In this document: in pieces, positions 1 through 8,689 of the stretch
Numbering within the stretch: the stretch's first letter is position 1
Layout of the letters: each line of letters starts with the position of its first letter
DNA from: Sphingobacterium sp. JB170
GTDB taxonomy: Bacteria > Bacteroidota > Bacteroidia > Sphingobacteriales > Sphingobacteriaceae
DNA: 64,000 nt
Assembly (NCBI RefSeq): GCF_900163865.1
Contig: NZ_FUKU01000030.1
Coordinates: 62,001-126,000, forward strand
Reading direction: 5' to 3'
Made by a program: the position numbers and the translations under genes
Notes under the pieces: model-generated
What the model was told of the DNA's origin: nothing
The model's input: the letters and a program-made list of their open reading frames with translations, nothing else
Database searches by the model: none

Positions 1-330
1 CGTTCTAAAATCACCATGGTAAGCCTTGACGGCAGTTGGCCCATGGGAGTTTATGCGTTGAACTGCACGCGCCAACATCGGTTCACTTAAATCGAGTAGA
101 TCAACTGCAACATCCTTTTTCTTGGTGAGGAGCTTGATCGTGTAGTTCCCTGCCCCACATCCGATATCCAGTAATTTGATCTTTTTGGGGTAAGTACGAG
201 TGATACCTTCCGCGATGAGTTCCATATTGAGTACCGAGTCAATTGTACTCTGTTGCCCAAGGTACAAGTTTGAAAAACGTTCAACGTCAGCGTCGAAGCG
301 TTCCTGAATTTCCTTAACGGTTGATTTCAT
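1..330 (-). CDS. Class I SAM-dependent methyltransferase (N-terminal part)
   Basis: The reading frame is open from an ATG at 330 to the window edge (110 codons, no stop seen), so only the N-terminus is present. Residues about 48-60 read LLDIGCGAGNYTIKLL, the glycine-rich S-adenosylmethionine motif I of Rossmann-fold methyltransferases. An acidic loop, DLLDLSEPML, follows where motif II is expected. The substrate cannot be inferred. It is divergent from the LysR gene at 409, with a 78-base A+T-rich gap holding both promoters, so the regulator may act on it. Family assignment is firm; function is unknown. Confidence 0.85.
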   Translation of the reverse strand, partial: MKSTVKEIQERFDADVERFSNLYLGQQSTIDSVLNMELIAEGITRTYPKKIKLLDIGCGAGNYTIKLLTKKKDVAVDLLDLSEPMLARAVQRINSHGPTAVKAYHGDFRT

Positions 331-395
331 ATCCTTTTTTTTCAAAAATACATTATCAATATATACGCTAAAAATACTATTTTGGGCATTATTCG

Positions 396-410
396 ATACC
401 TTTAAGGTAT
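396..410. promoter_or_regulatory. Palindrome and promoter-like box over the LysR start codon
   Basis: ATACCTT-T-AAGGTAT is a perfect 7-base inverted repeat around one base. It contains TACCTTTA, one mismatch from the Bacteroidota -7 box TAnnTTTG, ending 4 bases before the ATG at 409. A regulator bound here would cover both the promoter and the start codon. Autoregulation by the adjacent LysR protein is inference. Confidence 0.45.
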
Positions 411-1284
411 GGAACTACGTCACATACGCTATTTTCTTACGCTTGCTCAGGAACTTCATTTCGGCAAAGCCGCACAAAAGCTTTGTATTACTCAACCTCC
501 ACTCAGTCGTCAAATTAAAGAAATGGAAATGGAACTTGGTGTACAGCTTTTCCTGCGATCAAATAAACGAGTTGTTTTAACAGTTGCGGGGGAACATTTT
601 AAAAAAGAAGCAAGCTCTATCCTAGCGCAATTAGAACTCCTCAAGCAGCAAACAAATCAAATTTATCACTCCTTCGCAGGAGAGATCAAAATAAGTCACA
701 CGGGTTCTATTGATAAGAGGCAATTAGGCCTTCTAATCCAACGTATCGACGAGTCTTATCCCTTCTTAAATGCGAAACTATTTGAACTCTCTAGCGACCG
801 CCAAATACAACTGTTGACGGACCGAAAAATGGACCTAGGTATCATACGTGCGCCAGCAAGTTCTCCACTACTTCATTCTTTGAAACTCTATGACGATGGT
901 TTTGCATTAATGTATCCTACGACATTCAATTTACCGGTCGACATGTCTCTGCTATCTCAAGAAGCATTTATCGCATTTGACATGGATAATGCGCAGTTCT
1001 ATCATCGGCACGTAACCGCTTATTGCGCACAATTAGGTTTCACACCCACGGTGCGTCACGAATGTAACAACATGGCATCCATAATCGAGTTTGTGCATCT
1101 GGGGTTAGGAATCAGTGTCGTTCCCCAATCGCTCCAAGAACAATGTCGTAATCTCAATATTAATTTTTTAAATTTGGCAGACATAACGCTAAAGACAGAC
1201 GTCATGCTTGCATATAGTAAAAACAGTAAGCATCCAGCGATGGATGAATTATGCAATTTGATACTTCAAATTTTTAAAGGATGA
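409..1284 (+). CDS. LysR-family transcriptional regulator
   Basis: This 291-residue protein has the usual LysR length. Residues 1-60 form the winged helix-turn-helix (MELRHIRYFLTLAQELHFGK, then the conserved TQPPLSRQI and LGVQLFLR stretches). Residues about 90-290 form the periplasmic-binding-like effector domain. The N-terminus resembles the BenM/CatM branch, but the effector is unknown. Its stop codon overlaps the start of the metallo-hydrolase gene (ATGA), so the two are translationally coupled and probably functionally linked. This differs from the classic divergent LysR-target layout, although a divergent methyltransferase is also present upstream. Confidence 0.93.
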   Translation: MELRHIRYFLTLAQELHFGKAAQKLCITQPPLSRQIKEMEMELGVQLFLRSNKRVVLTVAGEHFKKEASSILAQLELLKQQTNQIYHSFAGEIKISHTGSIDKRQLGLLIQRIDESYPFLNAKLFELSSDRQIQLLTDRKMDLGIIRAPASSPLLHSLKLYDDGFALMYPTTFNLPVDMSLLSQEAFIAFDMDNAQFYHRHVTAYCAQLGFTPTVRHECNNMASIIEFVHLGLGISVVPQSLQEQCRNLNINFLNLADITLKTDVMLAYSKNSKHPAMDELCNLILQIFKG

Positions 1285-2114
1285 GATTATATTCAATAGA
1301 TACTGGTTTTTTTAAACTCGACGGTGGAGCAATGTTCGGCGTAGTTCCCAAATCAATTTGGCAAAAATTAAGTCCACCTGACGAACGTAACCTATGTACG
1401 TGGGCTACTAGACTCCTACTGATTGAAGATGAGGACCGGTTAATTCTGATAGACACGGGGCTGGGAGACAAACAAGATGATAAGTTCTTTTCTCATTATC
1501 ATCTTCATGGCGAGGATACCATCGATTCTTCGCTCGCTAAATACGGATTTCGACGTGAGGATATAACTGATGTTATCTTGACCCACCTGCATTTTGATCA
1601 CTGCGGTGGCGCAATAACACGGGATGGTGAAAAATTAATTCCGGCATTTAAAAATGCAACATACTGGAGTAACGAAAAACATTGGCTATGGGCAACTGAT
1701 CCGAATCCTCGAGAGAAAGCATCCTTTTTAAAAGAAAACATACTACCGATTCAACAAAGCGGACAGCTAAATTTCATAAAAGAAGGTGACCCTTTTTCTC
1801 CTGCAATAAATATACGATACGCGTTTGGCCATACCGAAGCGATGATCTTGCCACAAATTCAGTATAAGGGACATACCATACTATACATGGCCGACTTACT
1901 TCCTTCGGTTGCCCATATTCCCCTTCCGTATGTGATGAGCTACGATGTTCGCCCACTTGTCACGATGCAGGAGCGCGTCGATTATTGGACGGAAATCGCG
2001 GATAACAAATATATTCTTTTTCTAGAACATGATCCAGTACATACATGTTGTACCTTAAAACATACCGAAAAAGGTGTGCGTTTGGATCAAACATTTCAAC
2101 TGGAAGACATTTAA
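1281..2114 (+). CDS. MBL-fold metallo-hydrolase
   Basis: The 277-residue protein carries a complete metallo-beta-lactamase-fold metal site: HLHFDH at residues 102-107, then His184 (FGHTE), Asp205 (YMADLL) and His250 (LEHDP). That pattern gives a two-metal hydrolase such as the glyoxalase II or lactonase-type members. There is no signal peptide, so it should be cytoplasmic. The gene overlaps the upstream LysR gene by four bases and is probably co-transcribed with it. N-acyl-homoserine lactonases share this motif set, but the sequence does not prove a lactone substrate. The family is certain; the substrate is open. Confidence 0.9.
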   Translation: MRLYSIDTGFFKLDGGAMFGVVPKSIWQKLSPPDERNLCTWATRLLLIEDEDRLILIDTGLGDKQDDKFFSHYHLHGEDTIDSSLAKYGFRREDITDVILTHLHFDHCGGAITRDGEKLIPAFKNATYWSNEKHWLWATDPNPREKASFLKENILPIQQSGQLNFIKEGDPFSPAINIRYAFGHTEAMILPQIQYKGHTILYMADLLPSVAHIPLPYVMSYDVRPLVTMQERVDYWTEIADNKYILFLEHDPVHTCCTLKHTEKGVRLDQTFQLEDI

Positions 2115-2177
2115 AAAGCCGATTTATGGGGATTACCACCCCATCTAGCGCAAAAGGAAGTATCCCGCATAAAATCG
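2115..2177 (-). terminator. Possible intrinsic terminator for the SH3b/BON/GreA group
   Basis: On the minus strand, arms CGATTTTATG and CATAAATCG (one bulged T) enclose a GGGG/CCCC hairpin and run into GC-TTTTT just after the stop of the SH3b gene at 2205. The region lies between convergent genes. Confidence 0.45.
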
Positions 2178-2204
2178 ACCTTTAGTCGTTCCGAGGGTCT
2201 CGAA

Positions 2205-2627
2205 CTAACCTATCGGTTCAAGGTACTGCGCGTAACAATATCCTTCTTCTCCGTCTCGGGTCCGAACTAACCACCACTGGTCATTAGCGCGGCTAATTAA
2301 GGTAATAACTTCATCTTTGGCCGCCTTTCCAACGATCGGTTGATCCGTTCCCGGGCCTTTGCGAATGTTTAAATTCGTCGATTCTGTTATAACTCGCACT
2401 TCACTACCGACAATCGCAGAGGAAACATCGACATTCATGACAACATCTCCCGAAAGGAAATTTGGGTCAATTTGATTGTAAATATCCCATAACTTATTCT
2501 TCACATCCGCGTTAGGCGCTGTGCCTCTTATTTGCAAAACACCTTCCTGTTCAGCAACCTGTAAATCCAGTATATCAGCCGATTTGGCTGTATCTAATAA
2601 AATTTTATATTTATCTAATAACCCCAT
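2205..2627 (-). CDS. SH3b-domain protein with BON-like N-terminus
   Basis: This 140-residue protein has two parts. Residues about 15-70 resemble a BON-type domain (LQVAEQEGVLQIRGTAP). Residues about 75-140 form a bacterial SH3 domain with the LNIRKGPGTDQPIVG signature and a closing WWLVRTRDGEEGYCYAQYL. Such SH3b domains usually bind peptidoglycan or cell-surface ligands, but no signal peptide is visible from the ATG at 2627. It follows the BON lipoprotein gene by 20 bases on the same strand and shares BON-like sequence with it, which suggests that they act together. The exact role is unknown. Confidence 0.82.
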   Translation of the reverse strand: MGLLDKYKILLDTAKSADILDLQVAEQEGVLQIRGTAPNADVKNKLWDIYNQIDPNFLSGDVVMNVDVSSAIVGSEVRVITESTNLNIRKGPGTDQPIVGKAAKDEVITLISRANDQWWLVRTRDGEEGYCYAQYLEPIG

Positions 2628-2647
2628 AATATCTTACTTGTTTTTAT

Positions 2648-3154
2648 CTAATTAATGGCTAGTGCCGACATATCGACTTTCTTTGGATTTAACGCATCGA
2701 GAGCCATTTTTAACGGCTGCACACGTGTTTGTTCAATATTACCGGTTACCGTAATGACACCGTCTTTAACATCAACATTAACCGTTGGATAATCTTTAGT
2801 TGCATCAATCACCTTAGTGATAAGGTCCGCATCATCCAAATTCGTTTGGATCGGTGCCTGCTCAACGATTAATTCATTTACGACAGATTTCACATTGTTA
2901 GCATCCGCATTCTTGGCAGCTTCCCCCAGTGAGGTTTTCTCTTCTTCGGTCGCGACCGTTCCTGTAAGCGTCACAACCCCTTCTGCAACTCCGACGACCA
3001 CGTTCGGGCTGCCAGCGGTTACAGTTTCAACTTTAGCTTGTAAATTAGCATCTGAAACTTTGCTTTTACAAGCTACTATCGAACCGGTAAGCAATAAAGC
3101 CAATAATATGGCAGACCATGTACTTCTTCCTTTTTTAATCATTTCCAATTCCAT
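2648..3154 (-). CDS. BON-domain lipoprotein
   Basis: The frame extends further upstream into the GreA-like gene, but the ATG at 3154 (or 3142, four codons later) gives a clean lipoprotein signal: MIKKGRSTWSAILLALL, then the lipobox TGSIVAC. After lipidation the protein holds two BON repeats of about 60 residues, each with the GVVTLTGTV or GVITVTGNI core. BON domains bind phospholipids and occur in periplasmic stress proteins such as OsmY. The protein should be anchored in the envelope facing the periplasm. It sits between the GreA-like gene and the SH3b gene on one strand, which suggests an envelope-stress operon. Confidence 0.85.
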   Translation of the reverse strand: MELEMIKKGRSTWSAILLALLLTGSIVACKSKVSDANLQAKVETVTAGSPNVVVGVAEGVVTLTGTVATEEEKTSLGEAAKNADANNVKSVVNELIVEQAPIQTNLDDADLITKVIDATKDYPTVNVDVKDGVITVTGNIEQTRVQPLKMALDALNPKKVDMSALAIN

Positions 3155-3242
3155 TTTAGTGTTTAACATTTGGAGGTTTATAATATTAAAGAAACAAGAA
3201 ATTAAAAGTTTTGTTTGAATAATGTGAAAAGGTCGCTTAAGC

Positions 3243-3689
3243 CTAGAATACCTGAACGATAGTTTGACTGATGCCATTAAACGTAATGCTGTCCCCCGTG
3301 CTTTTCCCCAGCATCAATGCCCCAATTGGCGAGGAAGGAGAAACGACCATATAAACGTCCCCGTTATATTCGATTCGCCCCAGGCTAATAGCAATAAAGT
3401 AGAATGCTCGATCCGTTAGAACCACCGCGCCCAAAGCAACCGTCAATTTCGCTCCTAAATCAATTTGATGCAACAGATGTTCGTCCACTTTTGCTTGCGC
3501 CAATTGATCGTGGAAGCGGTTGAGATCTTGTTGTATCATTTCGCGCGTGGTCTCATATTTGTCCCCCGCGCTACTTTTAGTATCGTTTTCAATAGCTTCT
3601 TGCGATTGCCCAATGGCGTGATTGATTTCGTCCAATCGGGCGTTATTCCGTTGTAGGCAAACCTTATACAAAACATCTTTTATTTCCAT
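3243..3689 (-). CDS. GreA/GreB-family elongation-factor-like protein
   Basis: This 148-residue protein has a helical N-terminal half (about residues 10-75, rich in Glu, Gln and Lys) and a C-terminal FKBP-like Gre domain (GAVVLTDRAFYFIAISLG, then SSPIGALMLGKSTGDS). Canonical GreA inserts its coiled coil into the RNA polymerase secondary channel. Bacteroidota encode extra Gre-like copies of this kind, often mis-annotated in databases. The tip acidic pair of true GreA is not obvious here, so cleavage activity is uncertain. It is first of a three-gene minus-strand group with the BON lipoprotein and SH3b genes. Confidence 0.8.
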   Translation of the reverse strand: MEIKDVLYKVCLQRNNARLDEINHAIGQSQEAIENDTKSSAGDKYETTREMIQQDLNRFHDQLAQAKVDEHLLHQIDLGAKLTVALGAVVLTDRAFYFIAISLGRIEYNGDVYMVVSPSSPIGALMLGKSTGDSITFNGISQTIVQVF

Positions 3690-3752
3690 CGCGCTTTTTA
3701 TATCTATCTAAAGCGTACTAGCGAGGAGGAATATTTCGCTATCGAACGCAAC

Positions 3753-3780
3753 AAAAAAACGCCAAACACAAGGTTCGGCG
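3753..3780 (-). terminator. Intrinsic terminator after the EF-hand lipoprotein gene
   Basis: On the minus strand CGCCGAAC-cttgt-GTTTGGCG (8 pairs, one G-U) is followed by a run of seven T. It lies 25 bases after the stop of the gene at 3805. Confidence 0.8.
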
Positions 3781-3804
3781 CTTTCATCTCATGAAACTTT
3801 TAAA

Positions 3805-4272
3805 CTATTTTTTCAACGCATCATTTACGTCGTCTGCTTTTTCTTTTGTTTTATCTACCGCTTTATCAATGGCATTTCCAGTTCTCTCCGCTGCGCCTTT
3901 AGTGGCGTCGAGCGCATTATTTGCACCTTCATCGATTTTTTCACCTGCCTTGTTTACTGCGCCTTTAACTTTATCCCAAGCAGAATTTGCTTCGTCGTAC
4001 GTTTTTCTGGCTGCTTCTTCTGCTTCTTTATCACCTTTGGCAACAGCAGCATCTAGATCCTCTTTTGCTTGTTGAAGCTTCACTTCGGCATCTTCTAATT
4101 CCTGATCAACTTCCGAATGCATATGATCCGCATGTTCGTCCACTGTTTCTATTGTGCTATCAAGTTTTTCTCCCACTGAAACTTCACCATCGCCATTCTT
4201 GTCTGCCGAGCTGTTACATCCCGCAAAACCGATTGTTCCAACTACTAAGGCTACTAACGCTAATTTCTTCAT
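3805..4272 (-). CDS. Small lipoprotein with EF-hand-like loop and helical repeat
   Basis: Translation from the ATG at 4272 gives 155 residues with a lipoprotein signal (MKKLALVALVVG, lipobox GFAGC, Cys19). Directly after the lipidated Cys, residues 24-35 read DKNGDGEVSVGE, matching the 12-residue calcium-binding EF-hand loop at positions 1, 3, 5, 9 and 12. A His-rich patch (DEHADHMHSE) follows. Residues 60-155 are an Ala/Lys/Glu-rich amphipathic helix resembling stress-induced coiled-coil proteins. A periplasm-facing envelope lipoprotein is likely; calcium binding is inference. It is monocistronic, with its own terminator. Confidence 0.75.
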   Translation of the reverse strand: MKKLALVALVVGTIGFAGCNSSADKNGDGEVSVGEKLDSTIETVDEHADHMHSEVDQELEDAEVKLQQAKEDLDAAVAKGDKEAEEAARKTYDEANSAWDKVKGAVNKAGEKIDEGANNALDATKGAAERTGNAIDKAVDKTKEKADDVNDALKK

Positions 4273-4335
4273 GTTTTTAATTATATTAATGGTTAACAAT
4301 GTGCTAAATCAAACAATTACTGTACCAAAACCAAA

Positions 4336-5220
4336 TTATTTCATATAGATCGTTCCCTTTGCGGCCTCCAAAGTATTTTTCAACAAGCCAACAATTGTCA
4401 TCAAACCGACTCCACCGGGTACCGGCGTAATCCACGATGTTTTTTGTGATACAGCGTCAAAATCAACATCACCATACAATCGATATCCGGATTTCGTTTT
4501 ACTTGAGACCTCCCGATTAATCCCAACATCAATAACAACAGCTCCAGGCTTTACCATATCCGCGGTCACAAAATTTTTGCGCCCAATTGCTGCTACGATT
4601 ATATCTGCCTCTAATACCTCTTGTTTTAAATTTTGCGTACGACTGTGTGTTAAGGTCACTGTACAATTCCCAGGATTACTATTTCGAGCGAGTAGGATGC
4701 TCATCGGTGAACCAACGATATTGCTACGGCCCACGACAACAGCCTTTTTACCCGCTGTTTCGATTCCATAATGCGCTAACATCAACATGATTCCATACGG
4801 GGTCGCAGGGATGAAACAAGGCAAATTACGTTGCATCCTGCCTAAATTAATCGGATGAAAACCATCGACGTCTTTACGATGATCGATTGCTTCGGTAATC
4901 TCTTCCGGATCAATATGTTTTGGAAGCGGAAGCTGTACAATAAGCCCATCAATATTTGGATCCGCATTAATTTCTTTGATCTTCGCTATAAGCTGTTCTT
5001 GGGTGATATCTACGTCGTAGCGTATATTGGTAGATTCAAAACCGACAAGATCACAGTTACGCATTTTACTTGCCACATAGGTTTCACTTCCTCCGTCGTT
5101 TCCCACCAAGATCGCAACCAAGTGTGGTTTACGTCCAGACGCAGCGATAAACGCAGCCGTTTCTACTTTAATATCTTCTTTAATTTTTGCTGAAACCAGC
5201 TTTCCATCTAATAAGTTCAT
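4336..5220 (-). CDS. folD: Bifunctional methylene-THF dehydrogenase/cyclohydrolase FolD
   Basis: FolD interconverts 5,10-methylene- and 10-formyl-tetrahydrofolate, supplying one-carbon units. The 294-residue length is standard. Diagnostic stretches are YVASKMRNCD (catalytic Lys), VQLPLPKHI, DVDGFHPINLGR and the nucleotide site VVVGRSNIVGSP, ending in the conserved PVPGGVGLMT. An in-frame TTG lies two codons upstream, but ATG at 5220 gives the family N-terminus MNLLDGK. It follows lepA by 49 bases on the same strand and is probably read with it. Confidence 0.97.
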   Translation of the reverse strand: MNLLDGKLVSAKIKEDIKVETAAFIAASGRKPHLVAILVGNDGGSETYVASKMRNCDLVGFESTNIRYDVDITQEQLIAKIKEINADPNIDGLIVQLPLPKHIDPEEITEAIDHRKDVDGFHPINLGRMQRNLPCFIPATPYGIMLMLAHYGIETAGKKAVVVGRSNIVGSPMSILLARNSNPGNCTVTLTHSRTQNLKQEVLEADIIVAAIGRKNFVTADMVKPGAVVIDVGINREVSSKTKSGYRLYGDVDFDAVSQKTSWITPVPGGVGLMTIVGLLKNTLEAAKGTIYMK

Positions 5221-5269
5221 CTTCAATTCGAATAGTAATTAAAAAACTGTACGGATGATCAAGGATTTA

Positions 5270-7060
5270 TTAGTCCAATTTGAGTACCGCCATAAATGCT
5301 GACTGCGGTATCTCTACGTTTCCAACTGAACGCATCCGCTTTTTACCTTTCTTCTGTTTCTCTAAAAGTTTACGCTTCCGCGAGATATCACCACCATAAC
5401 ATTTCGCCGTTACGTCTTTACGTAATGCCGAAATAGTTTCGCGCGCAATGATTTTTGCACCAATTGAAGCCTGAATTCGAATTTCGAACTGCTGTCTGGG
5501 TAAAAGCTCTTTTAATTTCTCACAGATTTTCTTACCAAAGTCGTAAGCATTAGATCTATGAATAAGTGAAGATAACGCATCTACCGGTTCGTCGTTTAGG
5601 CGTATATCTAAACGCACTAAATCCGATTGACGATACCCAATTTGGTGATAGTCAAATGAAGCGTATCCTTTTGATATCGTTTTCAACTTATCGTAAAAAT
5701 CGAACACAATTTCGCCCATGGGCATTTCAAAAACCAATTCAACACGATCTGAAGTTAAATATGATTGGTTAACAATTGTACCACGTTTCTGTATACACAA
5801 GGACATCACCGGTCCCACATAATCGGACTTGGTGATAATGTTCGCTTTGATATAAGGCTCATCAATGGAGTCGAGCTTACTGGGATCAGGAAGATCCGAT
5901 GGATTATGCACGACAACTTCTTCATTATCTTTTGTCAGATATGCGCGATACGATACGTTCGGTACAGTCGTAATCACCGTCATATTGAATTCGCGTTCTA
6001 ACCGCTCCTGAACGATCTCCATATGGAGCATTCCCAAGAAGCCACAACGGAAACCAAAGCCTAGTGCGGCTGATGATTCAGGTTCAAAGACAAGTGATGC
6101 GTCGTTCAATTGTAAACGGTGCATCGACTCGCGCAATTCTTCGTAGTCTTCAGTTTCTACCGGATAGATCCCAGCAAAAACCATTGGTTTTACTTCCTCA
6201 AAGCCTTGTATAGCAGAAGCACATGGACGTTCGCGGTGTGTGATGGTGTCCCCTACTTTTACTTCCCGAGCTTCCTTAATACCCGAAATAATGTATCCTA
6301 CATCACCCGTTTTGATCACGTCTTTCGCGACCTGATTCAACTTCAAAGTACCGATTTCGTCTGCAATATATTCTTTGCCCGTTGCCACGAATTTTACGCG
6401 ATCGCCCTTGCGTATTTCTCCATTTTCGACTTTGAAATAGGCCATAATCCCCCGAAAGGAATTGAATACAGAATCAAAAATAAGAGCTTGCAGAGGAGCG
6501 TCTGGTTCACCAACCGGCGCCGGAACGCGGCTAACAATCGCTTCCAAAATATCGCTAATTCCCATTCCCGTCTTTCCTGACGCTGGAATAATATCTTCAC
6601 GGCGTCCACCGATGAGTTCCACAATCTGATCTTTCACTTCCTCCGGCATAGCACCAGGAAGATCCATCTTATTTAAAACCGGGATGATCTCTAAGTCGTG
6701 TTCGAGCGCTAAATAAAGATTCGAAATTGTTTGTGCTTGGATACCCTGAGATGCATCAACAATCAATAGCGCGCCTTCGCATGCAGCGATTGAACGAGAA
6801 ACTTCATATGAAAAGTCGACGTGACCGGGCGTATCGATCAAATTCAACACATAGTTCTGTCCATCTTGAATGTATTCCATCTGAATAGCGTGGGACTTTA
6901 TCGTGATGCCACGTTCGCGCTCCAGATCCATATTGTCCAATAATTGAGCTTGAGCCTCTCGTTGCGTGATCGTCTTTGTGAATTCCAACAAACGATCTGC
7001 CAAGGTACTCTTGCCGTGGTCAATATGCGCGATGATACAAAAATTACGTATATGCTTCAT
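5270..7060 (-). CDS. lepA: Elongation factor 4 (LepA)
   Basis: LepA is a ribosome-associated translational GTPase linked to back-translocation and 30S biogenesis. The 596-residue protein begins [10 protein letters not shown] with the P-loop AHIDHGKST at residues 11-19. [12 protein letters not shown] and NKMDLPGA (G3 and G4) follow, and the LepA-specific C-terminus ends ...[18 protein letters not shown] Bacteroidota -7 box lies 30 bases upstream of the ATG. Nothing is unusual in the protein. Confidence 0.98.
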   Translation of the reverse strand: MKHIRNFCIIAHIDHGKSTLADRLLEFTKTITQREAQAQLLDNMDLERERGITIKSHAIQMEYIQDGQNYVLNLIDTPGHVDFSYEVSRSIAACEGALLIVDASQGIQAQTISNLYLALEHDLEIIPVLNKMDLPGAMPEEVKDQIVELIGGRREDIIPASGKTGMGISDILEAIVSRVPAPVGEPDAPLQALIFDSVFNSFRGIMAYFKVENGEIRKGDRVKFVATGKEYIADEIGTLKLNQVAKDVIKTGDVGYIISGIKEAREVKVGDTITHRERPCASAIQGFEEVKPMVFAGIYPVETEDYEELRESMHRLQLNDASLVFEPESSAALGFGFRCGFLGMLHMEIVQERLEREFNMTVITTVPNVSYRAYLTKDNEEVVVHNPSDLPDPSKLDSIDEPYIKANIITKSDYVGPVMSLCIQKRGTIVNQSYLTSDRVELVFEMPMGEIVFDFYDKLKTISKGYASFDYHQIGYRQSDLVRLDIRLNDEPVDALSSLIHRSNAYDFGKKICEKLKELLPRQQFEIRIQASIGAKIIARETISALRKDVTAKCYGGDISRKRKLLEKQKKGKKRMRSVGNVEIPQSAFMAVLKLD

Positions 7061-7089
7061 ACAATGTTTTATCCAATTTTTCTAAACGG

Positions 7090-7097
7090 CAAATATA
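7090..7097 (-). promoter_or_regulatory. lepA promoter -7 box
   Basis: TATATTTG on the minus strand is an exact TAnnTTTG match ending 29 bases before the lepA ATG, giving a leader of about 24 bases. No clear -33 TTG element is seen. Confidence 0.55.
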
Positions 7098-7256
7098 ATT
7101 TTTTTCGGGCAGATAATACGTGTTATCCACGGAAATAAAACTTAAGTGATACCAGACCTCGGACTCCTGCCGTAGAATAGTTCAAAAACTCTCCGCGACC
7201 GTAAATACCTAGAACAGTAACCATATCATGATGCAAGCCGTGAAGCTTTCCCCCTG

Positions 7257-8579
7257 CTAATGCAAAGGCTTAGCGTCTACCCGACGAATCTGGGCTCCTA
7301 TTGCTTTAAGGCGTTCTTCGATATCCTGATAACCACGTTCAATCTGATCGATATTATAGATGATCGATTTACCTTGGGCCGAAAGTGCTGCAATCAACAA
7401 GGATACCCCGGCTCTGATATCCGGCGACGTCATTTCTATTCCACGAAGTTTTGTCTGGTTATTTAAACCGATCACGGTCGCCCTGTGTGGATCGCACAGA
7501 ATTATCTGTGCGCCCATATCGATTAATTTATCGACGAAAAACAATCTGCTCTCAAACATTTTCTGATGAATAAGTACATTTCCTTTTGCCTGAATTGCAG
7601 TGACCAGAACGATACTCAATAGATCGGGAGTGAAGCCCGGCCAAGGTGCATCGGACACGGTTAAAATTGAGCCATCAATAAACGTATCAATTTCATAGGA
7701 CTCTTGCGCAGGAATAAATATATCATCCCCGCGAAGCTCAAACCGGATGCCCAGTTTTGCAAATACCGTTGGGATGAGTCCAAGTTCCTGAAAGTGCACA
7801 TCTTTAATGGTCAACTCTGAACCGGTCATCGCCGCCAATCCAATAAAAGAGCCGATCTCGATCATATCAGGAAGCATTCGATGGCTGGTTCCACCTAATT
7901 TCTCAACACCCTGAATCGTTAATAAATTTGACCCAATACCCGATATGTCCGCTCCCATTCGGTTTAACATTTTACACAGTTGTTGCAAATAGGGCTCACA
8001 AGCCGCATTATAAATGGTGGTTGTGCCTTGTGCTAGCACTGCGGCCATAATAATATTTGCCGTACCGGTAACTGAAGCCTCATCCATCAAGATATAGGCA
8101 CCCCGAAGCTCTGAGGCATCGACATTAAAGAAATTCTTCTCCGCATCGTACACGAACTTAGCGCCGAGTTTTTCAAAGCCCAAAAAGTGGGAATCTAAAC
8201 GGCGTCGCCCAATCTTATCGCCTCCCGGTTTAGGAATAGCAGCCTTACCGAAACGAGCCAGTAGCGGCCCGACAATCATAATAGATCCCCGAAGTCCCGC
8301 TCCTTTTTCTTTAAATTCCGCAGATAGAAAATAATCGATATTAATCGCATTCGCACGAAATTCGTAGGTATCTTTATTTACGCGCTTAACCTCGACACCT
8401 AATGATTCCAGTAAATCGATAAGCTTATTTACATCTTTAATATCCGGAATATTGCTAATGGTAATTTTCTCCTCCGTCAACAAAACGGCAGACAACACCT
8501 GCAACGCCTCATTTTTAGCTCCCTGCGGGATAATCTCCCCTTTTAGCTTCTTTCCACCGATTATTTCAAATGCGTTCAT
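7257..8579 (-). CDS. murA: UDP-N-acetylglucosamine 1-carboxyvinyltransferase MurA
   Basis: MurA transfers enolpyruvate from PEP to UDP-GlcNAc, the first committed step of peptidoglycan synthesis. The 440-residue protein has the catalytic Lys22 in GAKNEAL and the conserved PDMIEIGSF region. The active-site loop reads KPGGDKIGRRRLD, so residue 121 is Asp where most MurA enzymes have Cys115 (E. coli numbering), the residue alkylated by fosfomycin. Asp at this site is known in several phyla and gives intrinsic fosfomycin insensitivity with retained activity. It lies downstream of the DUF4290 gene, a common Bacteroidota arrangement. Confidence 0.98.
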   Translation of the reverse strand: MNAFEIIGGKKLKGEIIPQGAKNEALQVLSAVLLTEEKITISNIPDIKDVNKLIDLLESLGVEVKRVNKDTYEFRANAINIDYFLSAEFKEKGAGLRGSIMIVGPLLARFGKAAIPKPGGDKIGRRRLDSHFLGFEKLGAKFVYDAEKNFFNVDASELRGAYILMDEASVTGTANIIMAAVLAQGTTTIYNAACEPYLQQLCKMLNRMGADISGIGSNLLTIQGVEKLGGTSHRMLPDMIEIGSFIGLAAMTGSELTIKDVHFQELGLIPTVFAKLGIRFELRGDDIFIPAQESYEIDTFIDGSILTVSDAPWPGFTPDLLSIVLVTAIQAKGNVLIHQKMFESRLFFVDKLIDMGAQIILCDPHRATVIGLNNQTKLRGIEMTSPDIRAGVSLLIAALSAQGKSIIYNIDQIERGYQDIEERLKAIGAQIRRVDAKPLH

Positions 8580-8610
8580 ATATCGTTTGTTTTACTTTTA
8601 TGTATTTCAA

Positions 8611-8662
8611 AAAATTAAAAAAAGAGCAATTGAATAACGAACGTCGCTACACAATTGCCCTC
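8611..8662 (-). terminator. Terminator-like hairpin between DUF4290 and murA
   Basis: On the minus strand GAGGGCAATTG pairs with CAATTGCTCTT around a 19-base loop and runs into a long T tract. It lies after the DUF4290 stop and before the murA start, so it would separate the two transcripts or attenuate read-through. Confidence 0.65.
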
Positions 8663-8689
8663 AAATGGTATACGTTTTTCTAACAAAAA

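Noticed and set aside
2817-3218. 133-codon plus-strand frame across the BON lipoprotein gene
   Set aside because: Antisense shadow of a clear lipoprotein with signal peptide and two BON repeats.
3791-4348. Three overlapping plus-strand frames across the EF-hand lipoprotein gene
   Set aside because: Ser/Ala- and Leu-rich translations of the antisense of a low-complexity coding gene.
6119-6580. 153-codon plus-strand frame inside lepA
   Set aside because: Antisense to a complete, well-conserved LepA reading frame; composition is not protein-like.
7122-7130. Single DnaA-box-like TTATCCACG
   Set aside because: One isolated copy with a mismatch; no cluster.
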